From assembly GCF_014649915.1 (NCBI RefSeq), contig NZ_BMTY01000013.1, positions 86,356 to 150,355 of the forward strand: a stretch of 64,000 nt of DNA. Direction: 5' to 3'. The stretch comes from Streptomyces toxytricini (GTDB lineage Bacteria; Actinomycetota; Actinomycetes; Streptomycetales; Streptomycetaceae). The position numbers and the translations under genes are program-made. The notes beneath the pieces are model-generated. The model had not been told where the DNA came from. It did not search any database and worked only from the letters and a program-made list of their open reading frames with translations. Shown here in pieces: positions 9,704 through 16,985 of this stretch. Numbering within the stretch: the stretch's first letter is position 1; every line of letters begins with the position of its first letter.

Positions 9704-10488
9704 GAGGTCCGCCCCCGCGCGTCGAAGTCCTTCATCCGGTCCAGGACCTGGTCGGCGCTCGGCGCGTGCATCTCGTCCACGATCCGCCCGTCCGCGAGGA
9801 AGACGACCCGGTCGGCGTACGACGCGGCCACCGGGTCATGCGTGACCATGACAATGGTCTGGCCGAGCTCGTCGACCGAACGCCGCAGGAACCCCAGCAC
9901 CTCGGCCCCCGCCCGGGAGTCCAGGTTCCCCGTCGGCTCGTCACCGAAGATGATCTGCGGCCGGGCGGCCAGCGCCCGCGCCACGGCGACCCGCTGCTGC
10001 TGCCCGCCGGAAAGCTCCGTCGGCCGGTGCTTCAACCGCCCCGCCAGCCCCACGGTCTCCACGACCCGCTCCAGCCACTCCCGATCGGGTTTCCGGCCGG
10101 CGATGTCCATCGGGAGCGTGATATTCTCCAGCGCGTTCAGCGTGGGCAGCAGGTTGAACGCCTGGAAGATGAACCCGATCCGGTCCCGCCGAAGCTGCGT
10201 CAGCTTCTTGTCCTTCAACCGCGTGATCTCGGTGTCGTCCAGGTGGATCTCCCCGCTGGTGACGGTGTCCAGCCCCGCCAGGCAGTGCATCAGCGTCGAC
10301 TTCCCCGAACCGGACGGCCCCATGATGGCCGTGAACCGGCCGCGCACGATGTCCACGTCGACGTGGTCGAGAGCCACCACCCGCGTCTCGCCGGAGCCGT
10401 ACGCCTTGACGACCTGGCGCGCCCGGGCCGCGACGGCTTCATGGCCTCCAGTACCCCCGTGCCTGGTTTCGGTCATAGCCGTTGTCAC
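9700..10488 (-). CDS. ABC transporter ATP-binding protein, LolD/MacB family
   Basis: 262 aa. Walker A GPSGSGKST near residue 58, Q-loop in FQAFNLLP, signature LSGGQQQR, Walker B IIFGDEPTGNLD and H-loop VTHD are all intact. The phrase FGDEPTGNLDS is characteristic of the LolD/MacB subfamily that partners FtsX-like permeases. Start taken as GTG at 10488-10486, preceded by GAGGGGAAG; an in-frame ATG four codons later is an alternative. It overlaps the permease gene by 4 bp and the two form an operon. The short N-terminal extension rich in Thr and Gly looks disordered. Confidence 0.95.
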   Translation of the reverse strand: MTTAMTETRHGGTGGHEAVAARARQVVKAYGSGETRVVALDHVDVDIVRGRFTAIMGPSGSGKSTLMHCLAGLDTVTSGEIHLDDTEITRLKDKKLTQLRRDRIGFIFQAFNLLPTLNALENITLPMDIAGRKPDREWLERVVETVGLAGRLKHRPTELSGGQQQRVAVARALAARPQIIFGDEPTGNLDSRAGAEVLGFLRRSVDELGQTIVMVTHDPVAASYADRVVFLADGRIVDEMHAPSADQVLDRMKDFDARGRTS

Positions 10489-10786
10489 GGTGCTTCCCCT
10501 CGTTCGTTTGCCTGTGCGGTCGAGTGTCGGCCGCGCAGGGGCCCGGGCGCCCTGGTGCCCCTCGCCGTATCCACCGGGGGGTTAGCCCCACCCCGCGTAT
10601 GAACCAGTTAAGGACTCCTCACGGCGCGCCACCTCCTCCGCCGGGACGAACGGCCCCTGGGCCGTTGTAAGGAGCAGTCCCCTAGGGGATCTGCACCTTT
10701 CGGCGGACCCGAGACGGGGGTTCCCCCGGAGAGACCGCGGTGAGAAGGTGTCCCCCGGCCAGTACGTGCACGGTGAAAGGATCCGG
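10489..10786. promoter_or_regulatory. Divergent intergenic region with inverted repeats upstream of exporter genes
   Basis: About 300 bp between the divergent ABC operon and the MFS gene. It contains a perfect 8-bp inverted repeat AACGGCCC-CT-GGGCCGTT (10649-10666), a palindrome centred on TCCCCTAGGGGA inside imperfect GCAG/CTGC flanks (10674-10694), and CGGGGG-TT-CCCCCG near 10715. The first two are good candidate operators for a dimeric repressor such as a TetR or MarR protein, but no regulator gene is adjacent. The assignment is inference. Confidence 0.45.
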
Positions 10787-12322
10787 GTGGGCAGGCAGGA
10801 GAGCACCGACGGACACCCCGGGGACGCCGCCGCCGGGCACATACCCGCCGCCCCGGCCGCGGCCGCCGGCCGGCCCCCGGCCTCCGTCGTCGCCGCCCTG
10901 ATGCTCACCATGGCGCTCGTCGCCCTGGACGCCTCGGTGGTCGCCACCGCCGTCCCCCAGATCGTCGGCGACCTCGGCGGCTTCTCCGTCTTCTCCTGGC
11001 TCTTCGCCGGCTACCTCCTCGCCATCACCGTCACCCTCCCCGTCTACGGCCGGCTCTCCGACACCTTCGGCCGCAAGCCCGTCCTCCTCTTCGGCACCGC
11101 CCTGTTCCTCCTCGGCTCCCTGCTCTGCGGCATCGCCTGGGACATGGCCTCGCTGATCGCGTTCCGCATCGTCCAGGGCCTCGGCGGCGGCGCCCTCCAG
11201 GGCACCGTCCAGACCCTCGCCGCCGACCTGTACCCGCTGAAGGACCGCCCGAGGATCCAGGCCCGCATGTCCTCCGTGTGGGCCGCCTCCGCCCTCGCCG
11301 GCCCGGCCCTCGGCGGCCTCCTCGCCGGATACGCCGACTGGCGGTGGATCTTCCTCGCCAACCTGCCGCCCGCCGGGCTCGCCCTCTGGCTGGCCGCCCG
11401 CCACCTCGCCGAACCCGCCCGCGCCCCCGGCCGCCGCGGCCCCGTCGACTGGGCCGGCGCCCTCACCATCGCCGCCTGCGGCAGCGTCCTGCTCTTCGCC
11501 CTCGTCCAGGGCGGCGTCGCCTGGCCGTGGCTGTCCTGGCCGTCCCTCGCCCTGCTGGCCGCCGGCGCCGCCCTCGCGGCCGCGGTCGTCGCCGTCGAAC
11601 GCCGGGCCGCCGACCCGATCCTGCCCGGCTGGGTGTGGCGGCGGCGCACCACCGCCGCCGTGAACCTCGCCCTGGGCGCCCTCGGCCTCCTGATGGTCGC
11701 CCCGACCGCGTTCGTCCCCACGTACGCCCAGACGGTCCTCGGCCTCGACCCGGTCACCGCCGGGCTCGTCATGTCCGCGATGACCCTCAGCTGGCCTCTG
11801 TCCGCGGCCCTGAGCCAGCACGTCTACCGCCGCCTCGGCTTCCGCGACACCGCAGCCCTGGGCATGGCGGCCGCCGCCCTGACCCTCTTCACCTTCACCC
11901 GGCTCCCCTACCCGGGCAGCCCGTGGCAGCCGGCCCTCGTCATGCTGGCCCTGGGCGCAGCCCTGGGCCTGTTCCAACTCCCCCTGGTCGTCGGCGTCCA
12001 GTCAACGGTCGGCTGGGCGGAACGCGGCACCACCACCGCATCCGTCCTCTTCTGCCGCCAGGTCGGCCAGAGCCTGGGCGCGGCCCTCTTCGGAGCGGTG
12101 GCCAACGCCACCCTCACCACCCACCTGACCGGCGGCCACACCCTGGACGCACTCCCGGAAGCCCTGGACACCGAGGCGGCCGAACCCGTCCGCCGAGCAG
12201 TGGCCACGGCGGTGGACCACGTCTTCCTGGGCGCGACGGCCGCAGCAGCGGCAGCCCTGGCGGTCCTCCTCTTCCTGGCTCCCCGCCGCTTCCCGGTCCT
12301 CCCGGACCAGCAGTTGTCATGA
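10787..12322 (+). CDS. MFS drug exporter, DHA2 (EmrB/QacA) family
   Basis: About 511 aa with roughly 14 hydrophobic segments. Motif A (GRLSDTFGRKPV), the Asp-containing first helix (ALDASVVATAVPQI) and motif C (GPALGGLL) identify the DHA2 proton-antiporter family, which exports hydrophobic or cationic drugs and sometimes an endogenous metabolite. I chose the GTG at 10787 because AAAGGA sits five bases upstream; a GTG at 10748 would add 13 residues but has its purine run directly adjacent. The upstream palindromes suggest repressor control. The downstream membrane-protein gene is 46 bp away and probably co-transcribed. Confidence 0.92.
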   Translation: MGRQESTDGHPGDAAAGHIPAAPAAAAGRPPASVVAALMLTMALVALDASVVATAVPQIVGDLGGFSVFSWLFAGYLLAITVTLPVYGRLSDTFGRKPVLLFGTALFLLGSLLCGIAWDMASLIAFRIVQGLGGGALQGTVQTLAADLYPLKDRPRIQARMSSVWAASALAGPALGGLLAGYADWRWIFLANLPPAGLALWLAARHLAEPARAPGRRGPVDWAGALTIAACGSVLLFALVQGGVAWPWLSWPSLALLAAGAALAAAVVAVERRAADPILPGWVWRRRTTAAVNLALGALGLLMVAPTAFVPTYAQTVLGLDPVTAGLVMSAMTLSWPLSAALSQHVYRRLGFRDTAALGMAAAALTLFTFTRLPYPGSPWQPALVMLALGAALGLFQLPLVVGVQSTVGWAERGTTTASVLFCRQVGQSLGAALFGAVANATLTTHLTGGHTLDALPEALDTEAAEPVRRAVATAVDHVFLGATAAAAAALAVLLFLAPRRFPVLPDQQLS

Positions 12323-12368
12323 CCGCCGTCCCCCGAGTAGACCTGTCCGACAACCACACGGGGGAGAC

Positions 12369-13316
12369 ATGACCGCAACACTTCTCGCACTCGCGTTACT
12401 GATCGCCGCAGTGGGCCCCGCGGCCTGGCGCCTGCGCCGCAGCCCCGCCTTCATCACGGGCCGCGACGGCCGCCTCTCGACCTCCACCGCCCTGGCCCTC
12501 GCCTGGACGGTCATCCTCGTCTGGCTGCTCGTCGCGGTCCTCGCCCACGCCCTCACGACAGGCGACAGCACCCGCTACCTCAACGCCGACCCCGGCCCCC
12601 TGTCCCCCCTGGCCACGGTCTACCTCCCTCTCCTGGGCGGCCCGTACACGGCCCTCATCGGCGCCAAGGCCGTCGTCGGCATCCGCCTGCAACACGGCAC
12701 CCTCGCCAAACCGGCCTCCGCCTCCCCCCACCGCCCCCTCCGCGAACTCATCGCGAACGACAGCGGCCGCACCGACCTGGTCGACCTCCAGTACGTCGCC
12801 CTGAACACCGTGACGATGCTCTACGTCGTCGCCGCGTTCCTCGCCGACGCAGAAGCGGGCCTCCCCGACCTCCCGCCCCAACTCTGGGCCCTGACCGGCG
12901 CCCCGGCAGGCGCGTACCTGCTCAACAAACTGGCGACCCGCCCCAACCCGGTCATCACGGCGGTGTCCCTCACGAACGACACCCTCACGGTCCGAGGCGG
13001 CGGCTTCACCCCGGACGCCCGCCTGGAACTGAACGGCACCCCGGTCCCCACCACAGCCCCCACCCCCGACACCCTGACAACCCCCCTCCCCCACCCCACC
13101 CACCCCCTCACCGCGGTGGTCACCTCCCACGGCCTCCGCAGCGACCCGTACACGCACACACCACCCACGCACACACCGGCCCCCCACACACCGACCACCC
13201 CCACACCGACGGAAGACGAACGCACACCGGCGGGGGACGAAGGCACACCGGCGGGGGACGAACGCACACCGGCGGGGGACGAACTCACACCCCCGGGGGC
13301 TCGGCCCGGCCGGTGA
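12369..13316 (+). CDS. Membrane protein with repetitive DERTPAG tail and a TTA codon
   Basis: 315 aa, not recognised. Four or five hydrophobic segments occupy residues 1-190. A short beta-like segment follows (ITAVSLTNDTLTVRGGG, then FTPDARLELNGTPV), resembling the start of an IPT/TIG-like or Ig-like unit. The tail is low complexity: Thr/Pro/His-rich, then three and a half copies of a 7-residue unit (DERTPAG) encoded by 21-bp DNA repeats. Codon 10 (12396-12398) is TTA, the rare Leu codon read in Streptomyces only by the bldA tRNA, so translation may be tied to development. Spacing to the MFS gene suggests one transcript. Confidence 0.72.
   Translation: MTATLLALALLIAAVGPAAWRLRRSPAFITGRDGRLSTSTALALAWTVILVWLLVAVLAHALTTGDSTRYLNADPGPLSPLATVYLPLLGGPYTALIGAKAVVGIRLQHGTLAKPASASPHRPLRELIANDSGRTDLVDLQYVALNTVTMLYVVAAFLADAEAGLPDLPPQLWALTGAPAGAYLLNKLATRPNPVITAVSLTNDTLTVRGGGFTPDARLELNGTPVPTTAPTPDTLTTPLPHPTHPLTAVVTSHGLRSDPYTHTPPTHTPAPHTPTTPTPTEDERTPAGDEGTPAGDERTPAGDELTPPGARPGR
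13215..13298 (+). repeat. 21-bp tandem repeat encoding DERTPAG units
   Basis: Copies start at 13215, 13236 and 13257, with a degenerate fourth at 13278. The unit begins GACGAACGCACACC and the copies are nearly identical. The array is in frame within the 3' end of the membrane-protein gene. Copy number is likely to vary between strains by slippage. Confidence 0.85.
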
Positions 13317-13445
13317 CGGGGGTGGGGCGGGGTGCCGTCCGGGGTGTAAAACGTGATTTGTGGCCCCCACTCGGCATAACGACACAACTCCAGCCAAGGG
13401 GCCATAAATCATGCCTACCCCGGACGGCACCCCGCCCCGCCCCCG
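13317..13445. repeat. 129-bp imperfect inverted repeat (large hairpin element)
   Basis: Left arm 13317-13367 and right arm 13398-13445 pair over about 48 bp. An outer block of 29 bp has one mismatch (containing GGGGCGGGGTGCCGTCC), an inner block of 14 bp has one mismatch (TGATTTGTGGCCCC against GGGGCCATAAATCA), and a short unpaired bulge separates them. The loop is 30 nt. The inner arms are unusually AT-containing for this genome. It lies just after the stop of the membrane-protein gene. It may be a terminator, a MITE-like relic or a structured RNA; the sequence alone does not decide. Confidence 0.8.
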
Positions 13446-13501
13446 GCGCCGGCCCCACCCGAAGCCCCCGCCCCCCAGCCCCGCCGGCGCTTGAGGCGCG
13501 G

Positions 13502-13528
13502 GGGTGCGGGGGCGGAGCCCCCGCACCC
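13502..13528. terminator. Hairpin of the common Streptomyces GGGGGCGGAGCCCCC type
   Basis: Perfect 12-bp arms GGGTGCGGGGGC and GCCCCCGCACCC around a GGA loop, 14 bp beyond the stop of the DivIVA-like gene. From memory, near-identical GC palindromes recur in many intergenic regions of Streptomyces chromosomes. It could act as a bidirectional terminator for the two convergent genes. Confidence 0.65.
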
Positions 13529-13541
13529 ACCACACCCCGCG

Positions 13542-14435
13542 TCAGCCCTCCGCCGGAGCCGGCCGACCCGTCAACGCCGCCAGACTCGCCCGCACATGAC
13601 TCATGTGCGCCCGCATCTCGTCCTCGGCCTCCGCATGCTCCCGCAGGATCCGCTCGGTCTCCCGCCCGATCCGCTCCTCCCGCACACGCGCCTGCGCCAG
13701 CAGCTCGGCGGCCTGCGCCTCGGCGTCCTCCTGCCCGTGCCGGGCGGCTTCCTCCGCCTCGGCGAGCCCGCGCCGCGCCTCGGCGAGCCGCCCCTCGACG
13801 TGCCGCTCCAGCTCGGCGAGCCGGTCGTCGAGCCCGTTCTCCCGTACGGCGAGGGCCCGTTCGGCGGCCTCCCACCGCTCGGCCTGTTCCTGCTCCTGCT
13901 CGGCGAGCAGCTCGTGCGCCCGCCGCCGCGTCTGCGCGAGCACGGCCTGCGCCTGGTCGCGCCACCCGGCGGCGTCCTCGCGGGCCGCGGCCCGCAGCGC
14001 GTCCGCTTCCCGTTCGGCGGCGAGCAGCCCCTGCCGGGCCCGGACCTCGGTCTGCTCGCGCACGGCCTGCGCGTCCTGCCGGGCCAGCTCGGCGACCCGC
14101 TCGGCGTGCGCCTCGGCGGCGGCCAGCGCATCGGCGGCGTCGGCCTGCGCGTCGGCCCGTACGGCCTCGGCCTCCTCCTGGGCGAGCGCCAGGATCTGCC
14201 GGGCCCGCTCGCTCAGTTCGTCGTAGGTCTGCGGCGGCAGCGCGGCGACGACCTCCCGCAGCCGTTCCGCCTCCGCTTCCATCTGCTTGGCGAGGACGGT
14301 CAGCCGCGCCACCCGCTCCCAGGCCTCGTCCCGGCCGCCGGAGAGCCGCGCGAGGTAGCGGTCGACCTGGTCCGTGCGGTAGCCGCGGCGTACGGTCGTG
14401 AAACCCTGTCCGTGAGGTGACATGCGTGCAGCCAT
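13542..14435 (-). CDS. DivIVA-like coiled-coil protein
   Basis: 297 aa. The N-terminus (FTTVRRGYRTDQVDRYLARL, about residues 12-31) matches the DivIVA/GpsB-type lipid-binding motif, with a GY-x-x-x-x-VD core. The rest is an almost uninterrupted Ala/Glu/Arg-rich coiled coil to residue 285. Such proteins assemble into filaments or membrane-associated scaffolds; Streptomyces has several (DivIVA, Scy, FilP), and this appears to be an additional one. The start is ATG 14435; ATG 14423 (MSPHGQG) is equally possible. TTGACA occurs about 35 bp upstream. It lies 123 bp downstream of the deaminase/SUKH gene on the same strand. Confidence 0.75.
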   Translation of the reverse strand: MAARMSPHGQGFTTVRRGYRTDQVDRYLARLSGGRDEAWERVARLTVLAKQMEAEAERLREVVAALPPQTYDELSERARQILALAQEEAEAVRADAQADAADALAAAEAHAERVAELARQDAQAVREQTEVRARQGLLAAEREADALRAAAREDAAGWRDQAQAVLAQTRRRAHELLAEQEQEQAERWEAAERALAVRENGLDDRLAELERHVEGRLAEARRGLAEAEEAARHGQEDAEAQAAELLAQARVREERIGRETERILREHAEAEDEMRAHMSHVRASLAALTGRPAPAEG

Positions 14436-14558
14436 CCTGGAAGCGCCTCTCTCGCGGGGATTGCTGTCAAGGATGCGGCATGTGCCCCCTGAAGCCCGAA
14501 TGGCCGGGCCGGGACCCCCGGCAAGGGTCCCGGCCCGGCCATGCCGGTGATCATCCGA

Positions 14559-16985
14559 TCAGAGCAGTCCGTCCCACATCTGCTCCAGCAGCACGGACCA
14601 CCAGCTCTCCGGCGAGGTCAGCGCGGCACTGTCGAGGCCGGCCAGATTCGCCTGGAAATCGACCGTCCAGCGCCCCGCCTGCTCGGGCGTCAGATGCTGC
14701 CGCAGCCGCCACATGTGCCCCAGCATGGCGATCGACCGTGCGAACTGCGGCAGGCTGGAGTTCACGAACTGCGGCGGTACGGGCGCCCCGCCCGGCCCGC
14801 CTTCGACGGGCACGGCGACGATGTGCGCGGTCCCGTACTGCACGCACAGCGCCTTGCCGAAGTCGCTGCCGATGACCAGGTACGAGCCGGCGTCCGACGC
14901 GGGCTGCACCTGCCGCTGCAAAGCCAGCTCGGCCAGCGTCGGCACCGGCTGCCCGGGCACGGCCTGCGCCCAGAAGAACGGCCCGAAGTCCGTCGGCAGT
15001 CCGGCCCACATCAGCGTCTGCGCCACGATGTCGGGCACGCCCTGCCGGGAAACGGCCCGCTGGTCGAAGCGGAACACGCCCTGCGGCCCGAACGCCCCGG
15101 CGAGTTCCGCGCCGATCGCGTCGAGCGGGATCGCCGGCTGAAGCGGCACCTGCGGCAGCGGCGCCCGTACCGGAGCGGGGCGCGCCGGCCCGTCGGCCAC
15201 CTGGTGCAGTTCGCCCTGGTGGGTGAGGAGGTGCCGCATGCCGGCCTGCCGCCCGGCGTGGTCCTTCCCGTAGGGGGCGACGCTGGTGATCCGCACCTGC
15301 GGCCAGGTCTCGCGGATCATCCGGGCGCAGTAGCCGCCGGGAAGTTCGCAGGACTCCAGCTCGGTGTGGAGTTCCAGCACCTGCTGCGGCGGCACGTTCA
15401 TGGCGCGCAGCTCGTGCAGGATCTGCCACTCCGGGTGCGGGGTACCGGGCGCCGAGCGGCGGATGATCTGCTGCTCGGAGCCGTCGTTGCCGCGGTAGCG
15501 GAGTACGGCCTGGTAGCCGGGGCCCACGGTGGGCGTGCCGGAGGCGGCGGGCGCGGGCGGCGGCGCCGACGGGCCGGCCACGACGGCGGGCCCCGCCAGC
15601 ATCGTCGCGGCGTGCTCGATGCCGCCGGGCGGCGTACCGGGTCCACCCGGAGCGGCGGGCGGCGCGGGCGGCTGCGCACCCGGCGCCGGCGGCGGACCAG
15701 GAGGCGCAGGCGGCCCACCCACCACGGCAGGCCCCGCCAGCATCGTCGCGGCATGGTCCAGCCCACGCCCCATCGACCCCGGAGCCCCAGGAGGCCCGGG
15801 AGGCACAGGCGGCTGCCCCGCACCCGGCGCACCAGGAGCACCCGGCGCCGGCGGCGGACCAGGAGGCGCAGGCGGCCCACCCACCACGGCAGGCCCCGCC
15901 AGCATCGTCGCGGCATGGTCCAGCCCACGCCCCATCGACCCCGGAGCCCCAGGCGGCCCGGGAGGCGCAGGCGGCTGCCCCGCACCCGGCGCACCGGGAG
16001 CGGCAGGGGGCGCGGGCGGCGCGACGGGCGCCTTGCCCGTGGGCTCCTGCGCCAGCGCCTCGGGAGACCCCGGCGCCGCAGCGGGCGCGGGCGGCGCCCC
16101 GCCCAGGTCGAGCGCGGGCGCGATCGCGGTCTTCGGCAGCGCACTGCCCGCGGGCATGAGCTGCGTCCGGGCCTCAGGCGACACCGACGGCGCCGCGGAG
16201 GCATCGTCCAGGTCCGACCCGGACAGCGGTGGCGCGAACACGGTCGCGGGCAGCGGCACCGAGGCGTCGTCCGCACCCGGCGTCACATCCGTCCCCGCCC
16301 ACGGCGTCGCCCCGACGGGCACCCCGCCCTCGGCGGTCGGCTCGTACGGCACCTCGCGCCGCAGCGGCACCGGCTCGGGCACCTCGGCGGCCACCGCCGG
16401 CGACACGTCCGCAGCGCCGGAACCGGCAGCCGCACCCGAAGCCGCATCCCCGTCCCCGGAAGCGGCAGCACCCGCACCCGCAGACGCACCGGCAAGACCA
16501 TCGGCAGCCGCAGCCGGACCCGGAACGGACTCCGCAGCCGGAACGGACTCCGCCACCGGCACCGGAGCCGGCGCCGGCGGAATCCCCGCCCGGTCCGCAG
16601 CCTCCTGCAACCACTCCGGAGGACTCAGCATGAACGACGTCTGCTCCGAGTCGATCCGCGGCGCCGGCACCGACGGCTCCGCCGCCTGCACGGCCGCGGC
16701 CCCGTACTCCTCCTCGTACCGGCGGATGACCTCACCCACCGGCAACCCCGGCCACAACGTCACCTCACCGCTGTCCCGCGCGATCACCAGCCGCTGCCGG
16801 CCACCGCCGGCCACCGGCCCGCCCGCACGGTCCTCGGCCCACACCACGAAGCCGAGCCCGAACTCCCGCACCCGCACCTCGCGGTGCTGGTACGGCGGCA
16901 CGCCCCCGTTGATCCACTCCTCGGCGCGCTCCTGCGCCTGCGCAAACGTCACCATCGCGCCGTCACCCTTCCACCGGCGCCGCAC
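14559..16985 (-). CDS. Fusion: YrhB-like domain, repeat linker, nucleic-acid deaminase-like domain, SUKH-4 domain
   Basis: 808 aa. Residues 1-80 look like a YrhB-type immunity domain (AQERAEEWINGG, VWAEDR). Residues 85-470 are Pro/Ala/Gly-rich and contain a 54-residue tandem duplication with a degenerate third copy. Residues about 482-600 resemble polymorphic-toxin nucleic-acid deaminases: HTE with His540 and catalytic-type Glu542, then Cys546 and Cys553 in SCELPGGYC as candidate zinc ligands. Residues about 630-808 (FGPFFWAQAVPG, LVIGSDFGKALCVQ, SWWSVLLEQMWDGLL) match SUKH-4 immunity proteins. No signal peptide or secretion domain is seen, so it is cytosolic. It overlaps the stop of the upstream nuclease-like/SUKH gene by 23 bp. 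Enzyme and antidote folds in one chain suggest self-limited activity or an immunity scaffold; this is inference. Confidence 0.72.
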   Translation of the reverse strand: MRRRWKGDGAMVTFAQAQERAEEWINGGVPPYQHREVRVREFGLGFVVWAEDRAGGPVAGGGRQRLVIARDSGEVTLWPGLPVGEVIRRYEEEYGAAAVQAAEPSVPAPRIDSEQTSFMLSPPEWLQEAADRAGIPPAPAPVPVAESVPAAESVPGPAAAADGLAGASAGAGAAASGDGDAASGAAAGSGAADVSPAVAAEVPEPVPLRREVPYEPTAEGGVPVGATPWAGTDVTPGADDASVPLPATVFAPPLSGSDLDDASAAPSVSPEARTQLMPAGSALPKTAIAPALDLGGAPPAPAAAPGSPEALAQEPTGKAPVAPPAPPAAPGAPGAGQPPAPPGPPGAPGSMGRGLDHAATMLAGPAVVGGPPAPPGPPPAPGAPGAPGAGQPPVPPGPPGAPGSMGRGLDHAATMLAGPAVVGGPPAPPGPPPAPGAQPPAPPAAPGGPGTPPGGIEHAATMLAGPAVVAGPSAPPPAPAASGTPTVGPGYQAVLRYRGNDGSEQQIIRRSAPGTPHPEWQILHELRAMNVPPQQVLELHTELESCELPGGYCARMIRETWPQVRITSVAPYGKDHAGRQAGMRHLLTHQGELHQVADGPARPAPVRAPLPQVPLQPAIPLDAIGAELAGAFGPQGVFRFDQRAVSRQGVPDIVAQTLMWAGLPTDFGPFFWAQAVPGQPVPTLAELALQRQVQPASDAGSYLVIGSDFGKALCVQYGTAHIVAVPVEGGPGGAPVPPQFVNSSLPQFARSIAMLGHMWRLRQHLTPEQAGRWTVDFQANLAGLDSAALTSPESWWSVLLEQMWDGLL
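15679..16002 (-). repeat. Two tandem 162-bp repeats inside the SUKH-4 fusion gene
   Basis: Copies at 15679-15840 and 15841-16002 differ at only about four positions; a degenerate third copy of the core lies at roughly 15580-15678. Each encodes 54 aa with the conserved core HAATMLAGPAVV inside Pro/Gly-rich sequence (about residues 328-436 of the protein). The exact multiple of three keeps frame, so copy number can vary without breaking the gene. Confidence 0.9.

Noticed and set aside
13215-13298. 21-bp repeats as a CRISPR array
   Set aside because: No spacers; units are directly abutting and in frame with a coding sequence.
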